From Trichoplusia ni (taxonomy: Eukaryota; Arthropoda; Insecta; Lepidoptera; Noctuidae), in the NCBI RefSeq assembly GCF_003590095.1, contig NC_039480.1:14051328-14115327 (forward strand): 64,000 nucleotides of DNA, in the 5' to 3' direction. A program made the translations under genes and the position numbers. Below are positions 58,301 through 64,000 of the stretch, in pieces. Below the pieces are notes generated by a model. The model ran no database searches, had not been told where the DNA came from, and saw only the letters and a program-made list of their open reading frames with translations. Numbering within the stretch: the first letter of the stretch is position 1; the number at the start of each line of letters is the position of its first letter.

Positions 58301-61300
58301 TGGAAGTAAAAAAGACAATAACTTACTCTTTTCCTTAAGCTTCAGCAGGTTGATCTGCGTGAGTATGGCTATGTAGGCGCCGCCGTCGTAGCGCAGGTCT
58401 GCGTCCAGCCACACGCCGCGCGCGTCCCACGCGGGGGCCTGCACCCGCTCCACTAGCGGGCACGCCCCCGCTAGGGAGAGCTCTGTCACTACCAGCGGGG
58501 ACATGAACGATGGTAGCTAAGGACAAATATAGTATGTAATTAATATTTACGTGTATGATTTTAAACCTGCCGTTTAATAATTCAAATATTGAAATAATTA
58601 TGTAGAAATTTAATGGCTACATGGAACTAGCTTTGAGCGCTGCACTCAACCGAAGAAATAGTTCCAAACTGCCATAGAAATACAAAGAGACAGCTTGGAA
58701 GAGTCTTTGACAGGTCAATTGCCACACTTCTTCTGCAGGGGCGCCCCCACAGCTAGGAGTGGGATATTAACTGGCCTTTAATATTATAAGAACTTTACTC
58801 AGAAAGCAGTAATTCTTGACACAGTACGAATTGTTGTTGCCTTATTCACCTACAGACCCAGGCCTGGATGTTAGTCTAAGATTTTATGTCCAAAAAAAAA
58901 AATCTATTCTTCTCAATTATTTAAAAAAAGAAACATAAGCAACTTCAATAGTACCTTAAGCGTATTAAGTTTCCTCTGTATCCTATTCTGCAGACGCGCG
59001 ATGGTGACAGGATCCCTCATCACGTCGTACATGAGCCGAGCCAGCATCGTGTTCACCCACGTCACTTCCGCCGGTAACATGCGGCACTGGCATTCCGGAG
59101 TCGGACTCTTGTTCTGAGAAAACGACATTGTTCATTATGTAGTCATTACCATGATAGACAAGACTTGGGAAAATGTTGGTAGGCATTTCTATACTAATAA
59201 TATAAGTAGATATAATGTGGGTGAAAGTTTATAAACTAAACATTACATACTAATTTATCACTATTTATCCACTGTAATTTGAGCTAAGTGTGACGATACA
59301 TAACTATAGGAAAACTAAGCTGAATGGTATTTTCTGTTAGCTTTACACATTTTGACTCAGGTATAAATTAGTTAATTAACCATAAAATACATTCAGTACC
59401 GTAAAACGGGGTGAATAGACCTGGTGAAATAAGTGAAGATAGATTTTGTAAAGGTTTCAAAATGATTATAATAATAATAATCATCTTACATAGGTCAAGA
59501 TCAGTATAAATATTTATGATGACTCTCAGCTGTTTCACAAATTTAATAAATCTTTTTTCCATAAACAAAATTCGTCTCTATTTACCCCACCAGCTCTTTT
59601 CACCCTGTTTTACCGTACTTACCAATAGTATAATTTACGCCTGGTTTTATTTACCCTCCATTATTTACCTTCCTACAGAGTTTACAAGACTAATCTATCA
59701 CTGACTATCTACTCGTTAGTACTAATTACTCATGGACTCATCATATGGAGTGTATAGACAAAATACTTTTTTTTAATTTTGATGAGAAACAATTCTTTCT
59801 ATTAACCCTGACAGCCATTTTGCCGTTTTTCGCATTTTCCAATAGTACAATTAAATTTACAAAGGTTTTATTTAAACAGCTCCCGCGTTAAGGAATTTAA
59901 TCCTTGTGTCGCGGGGGATTTACCTTTCATTATTTAATACCATGTTTACAACACTAATATATCAGACTATATACTCGTTAGTACTAATTACTCAAAGATT
60001 ATAATATGTTGTATAGACAAACATCTTTCCTCTTCTTCTTGCGTTCTCGAGGCGACGGCTCTATCTGACAGAGGACGGCCACTTCCGTCGTTTGTTTTAA
60101 CGTCATCTCGTGGGTCTGTGTTACATTTATGTCATGAATCTAACTAATCTTAAATTACATTAACTACCTTTTAAAATTAATTACCTATGTATTTTTTGCA
60201 AGGAATATCATTGTTTTTACATTATTAATCATCATAGCGGCAACAGAAATACATCAGCTGTAATAACTGTCTAGCTACAGCGGTTTATGTATGCGGGCGC
60301 TTAGTAATAGGACTCTATTTTTTACATTAACATTTTTAACCCTTTTCGTGCGGAACCCTAAAGAATTATAAAAGCATATTACAACCAATTAAAACTTCAA
60401 TTATTAAAATAGCAAGTAAAAAAGGTAATATTCAGTAGGTTTTCCTTCATAAGAACTCTAAACCAAATGTATGCAAAATAATGCTAATAGACTTGAACTG
60501 TGACACCATCATGAGGTCATTGACTGGTAAACTTTTAAATAGACAATGGAGCTACTTCAACGAAATTTAAGAAAATGTATTCGGTCCAAACATGAGATAG
60601 TCTAAATTGAATCTTATCACCTGATGATAGAGTACAAATTTACATGCATAATTTTAAGGGAGTACATCCAAGTTTTATATAAAAAACTAAAAAGTTTTAA
60701 GTGCATTCGCTACCCAGTTTAATTTGGATCTTATCACGTTGTAATAAAGTAGACAATTACCTGTATGATCTTCAGTAGGTAGGGCCAGAAGGTTTTCTCG
60801 TAGTCCGTTTCTGGGGGCATTGGTTGTGATATCGAAGTTATCGTGACGCCGCCGCCGTCCGATATATTGGAGTCTAGAGTTTTGCTCTACAGGGAAAATA
60901 TAAAAAGGTTGATTAGTTTGGTGTCAATCAGGAAATATTTTACTGAACTGGGATTACCAGCTGTGCAAGTCTGAGTCATCGAGTAAAAAAGGTTATTTTA
61001 GTTCATGACGCGATGTTGAGTTGTGCAATTAAATGCTTTGTACAGTGTATTACTTTATGTTTACATTCAGTTTAAACAGATCACCGTCATATTTTCAGTT
61101 AAGTCCCCAGACATATCAAAAAGGTCTTAAAGTAAAGAACATATTATTTTTAAACATTGTCTACACCTTTTCTTAAAACCATATGGTCTAAGAGCCCGTG
61201 GACCCCAGACTTACGTTATTTTATAAAAGCTGAAAGATTGTCAGCGGATGCTCCCAACATAGGTAAGAAAAATGGTCGATTATGGATTACGGGTCACGGT

Positions 61301-63941
61301 GGCTTTGGCAGATAAACGGTACGGTGCCAAAAATATCGATCTAACTAAGTCAAATTATAAAGCGCTAGTAAATAAAATAATTACGTCAATATGTACATTC
61401 GTTATACTTACGGAAGCTTTAGCGAAGGCTACGGTGTCTTTCTCGGTGACCTTGAAGACGGCCATTTCGATGTTGTCGCGGGTTTCGGGAGTCGTCGTCT
61501 CGGGCGCCGGCTTCTCGTCCGCCGCTGAAGTCTCCGCTGATGCCGCGTTACCCTCCGTTACGGCAATCATTAGGCGGCGGTACCTTGGAAGAAGAATTGT
61601 TTTTATAGAATAGAATACATCCTTACGTAGTCATGGTAGTTATAAGTTGTTTATAAACATAGTTTATATACTATATAAATATAGTCGGTACTTCAAATTA
61701 GTACAAGAATCTTTTTTGTTGGACATCTGTAACAGATACTCCGTTAAAATGAATAGTTGCATTGCGTTGAATAATAAAAAAGTAGGTATTTCGTATGGCC
61801 TGCAGTGGTATTATGTATTTTCTCGCGTGTTTCTCGTTGATATAACGAGATGAAAGAACAGTAAGCTTGTCGTCGTTTACGTCAATTTACATGAAATTCT
61901 ACAGTGTTTCGTATTTCTTAGAAATCGTTATAGATATGCGTGGATACAATGTAGAAATAGAGAGTGGTTTTTATCAAGTTTACGAATTAAATTTAAAACA
62001 ACATAGAGTAAAAAGTAACCCTTATGTCAAGTTCATTTTGTCATATCGCTTATGAAAGTGTCGTTCTGTAATAAGGTCGATATTTCAATAATTTCTGCTG
62101 CATCTTAATTAAATGATTAAATATTTCGTCACAAATCACAAAACCCTGATTGTGTTGTTTACTTTACTTACTTATACTATAGAATTTAGCTATTCGCTAC
62201 AAAACAAGGAAAATGATTTCCGACTAGTTACCAGGCCGTTATCTGATATGGCGAGATAAATTATTAACACGAGGAAACTTCGTTCAATTATTACTATGAG
62301 TAGTGTATTCATAAATTATCAGCTGCCAAAATCCGAAAGCTCCACACAAACTCCCAACAGCTGGATAGGATAGGATATTGCATTGTTTAACGTTAGAAGT
62401 TGACAGTAGAGGGCGCTTATTTCGGCCCCTTTACTCGATCATTCCGACACTGATTGACATTAACTTTTGGAGCCGGGGTAAACTGAGGTTTAGCGAACGG
62501 AGATCATACATGGCCCTTGATTAGCCCTGTTCTCAACCTCCTCCTACCTCAAAAAGGTAGTTGATATACGAAAAGTTTTGAATTGTTAAAATATGTGTAT
62601 AAAAGAGCGCTAGTATCGCCAACAAACTGTTTCAAAGTTGAGCGACTTTTATTTTTTGTATTTTTTTATGTGATTCCATAAATAAATAACAAGCAGTAGT
62701 AAGTAACTCACCACTCATGCTTATCCCTGCCGGTGCGCGCGAACAGGTACAGATGTGAATGCTTATCACTCGTGCGCTTGACGTGCACGCTCCACTCACC
62801 CTCGCCCGTGCCATCCGCTGCTATTTCCATCTCCTATACAACAATATATGAAGATATTTTAATAAAAGTATTTATTTAAACTAAAGACCGCATTTAAAGA
62901 CCCAGTCAAGTGCGAGTTGGACTCGCGACATGGAGGTTTCCGTTCAAATAGGTTAAAGAAAACCAAATCGGTTGGTTGAAAAATAAATTGGTGGGTACCT
63001 TTCTATTTATTTCTTGTTATTTTAGCGAAAAAAAGCCTTATTTTTAGGAAAATTTTCAACTGTTAAGAAATCAAAGTTAATGAGATTCAGCCTTGTTACA
63101 GACAGACGGACCGATAGCTGTTCCGTTTTACCCTTTAGGTACAGAACCCCGAAAACGGTACCGAGTAATAAATCTCAATCAAGTGTAATGCTGACTTTGT
63201 CATTGTAACGGGAAAATAGAAAGCCAAGTTTACATTTAACATCGTCATTTACCGAAGTGTCGTTCTGCCAAACTGTTTTAAGTATTTCATTGTTTTTGTT
63301 ATCACTTATCTGACAGTTACTACTGAGAAAGAATAGTATACAATGATCATGGAAATATGTTGATACTACTACATAGTATGAAAATTAGTACCAAAATAAC
63401 ATCCAACTGTATGTATCTATCCTCCATAACAGATATACATACCCTAGTTTTTACTAACTGTTGTCATCCCCTCAAGATCAGAATACGAAAAAAACCGCTA
63501 TAAACATATTTTAAATAAACAATATTAAACCCATTCCAGAACAAAGTTTTATGTAAACTTTGACCCCCGTAAACCCCGTTACAAGCCAGGCTCGACTATC
63601 TGTGTACCAAGTTTCATTACAATCAGTTCAGTAGATTTAGCATAAAAGTGAGACAGACAAACAGAGATACTTTTGCATTTATAATTAGTATGGATATTCG
63701 TTATGCACACTCACAGTCTCCTCCAAAAAGTCTTTAAATTTGGACAATTCGCTATCATCAATGTCTTCAATATCATCGTCCTTAGTGCTAGTGGCCGAGG
63801 TGGAAGCCAGGTCTCGCTCGGACGGCTGCGGCAGGTCATGGAACGAATCATCCAAGAACACCCCCCGGTCTGTCTGCACATGAATCTGACTCTGGGTCTC
63901 GGACGGTTCCGTTGAAGTAGACACGCTATCCGTCTTCTTAT
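55199..63941 (-). CDS. TEX2: TEX2, SMP-domain lipid-transfer protein (5'-partial, eleven exons)
   Basis: Exons in transcription order: 63715-63941, 62712-62833, 61412-61583, 60761-60886, 58955-59113, 58327-58516, 57732-57844, 57130-57254, 56378-56465, 55750-55889 and 55199-55388. They join in frame into 549 residues and TGA. TEX2 is an ER membrane protein at organelle contact sites whose SMP domain binds and moves lipids (yeast relative Nvj2). Visible order: acidic/serine-rich segment (DDDIEDIDDSE); PH-like region (WSVHVKRTSDKHSHLYLFARTGRDKHEW); low-complexity linker; SMP domain from VTWVNTMLARLMYDV through LPSFMSPLVVTELSLAGA, GVWLDADLRYDGG and LLKLKEK; acidic linker (SDVEDSAESSSDDESPP); KKKFLRMVDKIATNKYFQQ; then LPPPPHDRLWIGF, KARPAVGARTL, NWIEQKLSKEFEKVLVLPNMEDI. 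All of these have counterparts in human TEX2 in the same order. The N-terminal half with the membrane segments is beyond the window. Confidence 0.92.
55750..55889 (-). CDS. TEX2: TEX2 exon J
   Basis: Acceptor atatctacag, donor gg|gtacgt. Encodes the last SMP strands: KLHLEVHALEGRLAFNLPPP and HDRLWI. Confidence 0.93.
56065..56145 (+). repeat. Insect repeat fragment
   Basis: 'ttttcggtgtctgtctgtgg' and 'agcttctaaacggatgaaccg' are typical of the tails of common insect non-autonomous repeats. It lies in the intron between exons J and I. Confidence 0.5.
56378..56465 (-). CDS. TEX2: TEX2 exon I
   Basis: Acceptor acatttcag, donor caa|gtgagt. Encodes SKKKFLRMVDKIATNKYFQQ, matching human RFVDKITKSKYFQKA. 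Confidence 0.92.
56606..56912 (-). repeat. Inverted copy of the 12871-13184 element (copy 2)
   Basis: Reverse complement of copy 1, highly similar along about 300 bases. The GGGATGATGAC end is kept (gtcatcatccc at 56902-56912) while the other terminal repeat is eroded (tggtgac). It lies in a TEX2 intron. Confidence 0.8.
57028..57084. repeat. Tandem hairpins, perfect 15-bp stem
   Basis: AGGAGT-cacg-ACTCCT at 57028-57043, then TACATGTACAACGTG at 57045-57059 and CACGTTGTACATGTA at 57070-57084, which are perfect inverted copies around a 10-base loop. It lies 45 bases past the exon H donor on the TEX2 transcript. Confidence 0.85.
57130..57254 (-). CDS. TEX2: TEX2 exon H (acidic insert)
   Basis: Acceptor caccccacag, donor at|gtaagt. 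Encodes FDSDVEDSAESSSDDESPP, a Ser/Asp/Glu run that also occurs in human TEX2 at the same place and looks like a phosphorylation-rich loop. Confidence 0.9.
57538..57575 (+). repeat. Dispersed-repeat tail
   Basis: 'gaggagcctaatttgaataa', the usual form of the tail also seen at 47898-47935; upstream 'cttaggaagctgtgaagaatattcag' probably belongs to it. Confidence 0.5.
57732..57844 (-). CDS. TEX2: TEX2 exon G
   Basis: Acceptor atccaacag, donor cgg|gtgagt. Hydrophilic insert (EEELMKPAPCDNLVDPAEID) within the SMP domain, not strongly conserved. Confidence 0.85.
58327..58516 (-). CDS. TEX2: TEX2 exon F (SMP)
   Basis: Acceptor gtccttag, donor a|gtaagt. Encodes LPSFMSPLVVTELSLAGACP through RGVWLDADLRYDGGAY and LLKLKEK, the SMP beta-sheet core. 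Confidence 0.93.
58955..59113 (-). CDS. TEX2: TEX2 exon E (SMP start)
   Basis: Acceptor gttttctcag, donor aag|gtacta, phase 0, 53 codons. Encodes TWVNTMLARLMYDVMRD and RLQNRIQRKLNTLK, the first helix of the SMP domain. Confidence 0.92.
59395..59619. repeat. Fold-back element with long imperfect inverted repeats
   Basis: The left end reads AGTACCGTAAAACGGGGTGA and the right end, reversed, AGTACGGTAAAACAGGGTGA. The match continues inward through TGGTG, TAA and ATTTTGT, so arms of about 80-90 bases can pair. The centre holds atgattat...ataatcat. Confidence 0.75.
59622..60022. repeat. Diverged tandem duplication (59622-59764 and 59839-60022)
   Basis: Both copies run from 'ccaatagta' through 'ggttttattta', 'cattattta', 'actcgttagtactaattact' to 'gtatagacaaa'. 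The second copy carries an extra ~40-base 'cccgcg...cgcggggg' insertion at about 59881-59920, itself resembling a lepidopteran repeat end. Confidence 0.75.
60215..60362 (+). repeat. Degraded dispersed repeat (family X, copy 1)
   Basis: 'agcggcaacagaaatacatcag', 'aactgtctagcta', 'cttagtaataggactc' and 'gcggaaccctaaag' are in the order of a very common lepidopteran repeat that ends in 'tacggaaccctaaaa'. Confidence 0.6.
60761..60886 (-). CDS. TEX2: TEX2 exon D
   Basis: Acceptor ttccctgtag, donor cag|gtaatt, phase 0 at both ends, 42 codons. Encodes a Ser/Gly linker and DYEKTFWPYLLKIIQ. Confidence 0.88.
61412..61583 (-). CDS. TEX2: TEX2 exon C
   Basis: Acceptor cttcttccaag, donor tcc|gtaagt. Completes the Trp of HEW, then YRRLMIAV (end of the PH-like helix), then an Ala/Thr/Glu-rich linker. 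Confidence 0.9.
62712..62833 (-). CDS. TEX2: TEX2 exon B (PH-like region)
   Basis: Acceptor ttgtatag, donor tg|gtgagt. Encodes WSVHVKRTSDKHSHLYLFAR and TGRDKHE, the part of the PH-like fold preceding the signature tryptophan. Confidence 0.9.
62901..63155 (+). repeat. Degraded dispersed repeat (family X, copy 2)
   Basis: Starts 'agtcaagtgcgagttggactcgcg', then 'acagacggaccgatagctg' and 'gttttaccctttaggtacag'. This is the 5' and 3' text of the same family as 60215-60362, with the middle diverged. Confidence 0.65.
63540..63695 (+). repeat. Non-autonomous element next to exon A
   Basis: 'aagtttcattacaatcagttcagtag', 'gagacagacaaacagagatac' and 'tttgcatttataattagtatggat' form a typical lepidopteran element end. 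It stops 18 bases from the exon A donor. Confidence 0.65.
63715..63941 (-). CDS. TEX2: TEX2 exon A (first in window)
   Basis: Acceptor gccattgcag, donor act|gtgagt. Polar and acidic text without a domain (STSTEPSETQ, DDDIEDIDDSELS, KFKDFLEET). Enters mid-codon. Confidence 0.85.
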
Positions 63942-64000
63942 CTGCAATGGCAACACTATTTAGACAAGGCTGAATACTAAATACCTTTGCTTGACTAGTA

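Noticed and set aside
58335..58526. Second minus-strand frame over TEX2 exon F
   Set aside because: Gly/Ala/Arg-rich off-frame reading; the in-frame version matches the SMP domain.
62632..62814. 60-codon minus-strand frame over TEX2 exon B
   Set aside because: Off-frame; the correct frame gives the PH-like text and joins its neighbours in phase.
1..64000. CRISPR array, bacterial insertion sequence, integrated virus, or a new multi-gene defence or metabolic system
   Set aside because: No regularly spaced repeats, no transposase, integrase, polymerase or viral structural frames, and the genes present are ordinary single animal genes with introns.

Overview
The window is animal nuclear DNA and almost certainly comes from a moth or butterfly. 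Evidence: AT-rich sequence with small GT-AG exons, several dispersed repeats of kinds I recognise from lepidopteran genomes (a tRNA-derived SINE, and elements carrying the 'cgcccgcggcttcgcccg'-type and 'gcatttataatattagta'-type ends), and protein pieces that match animal families. There is no bacterial, plasmid or phage character, no CRISPR array and no operon.

Five genes can be assembled exon by exon, and every exon length agrees with its reading phase. (1) 7522-13581, plus strand: six 3' exons of MFSD11, an UNC93-like major-facilitator protein; roughly the first 90 residues lie outside the window or were not found. (2) 16905-17711, minus strand: a complete two-exon TMEM70 homologue, a mitochondrial inner-membrane assembly factor, 215 aa. 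(3) 18353-19333, minus strand: a complete two-exon gene for a small secreted ten-cysteine protein of the TIL (trypsin-inhibitor-like) type, 102 aa, with a clear TATA box. (4) 21353-49660, plus strand: a complete five-exon meteorin/meteorin-like secreted factor, 332 aa, whose first intron is about 23 kb. (5) 55199-63941, minus strand: eleven exons encoding the C-terminal ~550 residues of TEX2, an ER lipid-transfer protein with a PH-like region and an SMP domain; its 5' exons are beyond the right edge.

Layout: 1-7.5 kb is repeat-scarred non-coding DNA, probably MFSD11 intron. 7.5-13.6 kb is MFSD11 and 13.6-16 kb its probable 3' UTR. 16.9-19.4 kb holds the two small minus-strand genes. 21.3-49.7 kb is the meteorin-like gene, with a long and mostly repeat-poor first intron carrying scattered GC-rich islands. 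49.7-55.2 kb is a convergent 3'-end region. 55.2-64 kb is TEX2, whose introns are packed with repeats, a fold-back element, a diverged tandem duplication and a strong hairpin.

The genes do not form a pathway. The notable points are linkage (MFSD11, METRNL and TEX2 are all on human 17q), the regulatory potential of the giant meteorin intron, an inverted repeat family shared between an MFSD11 and a TEX2 intron, and several unexplained islands and open frames. I found no convincing undescribed multi-gene system.
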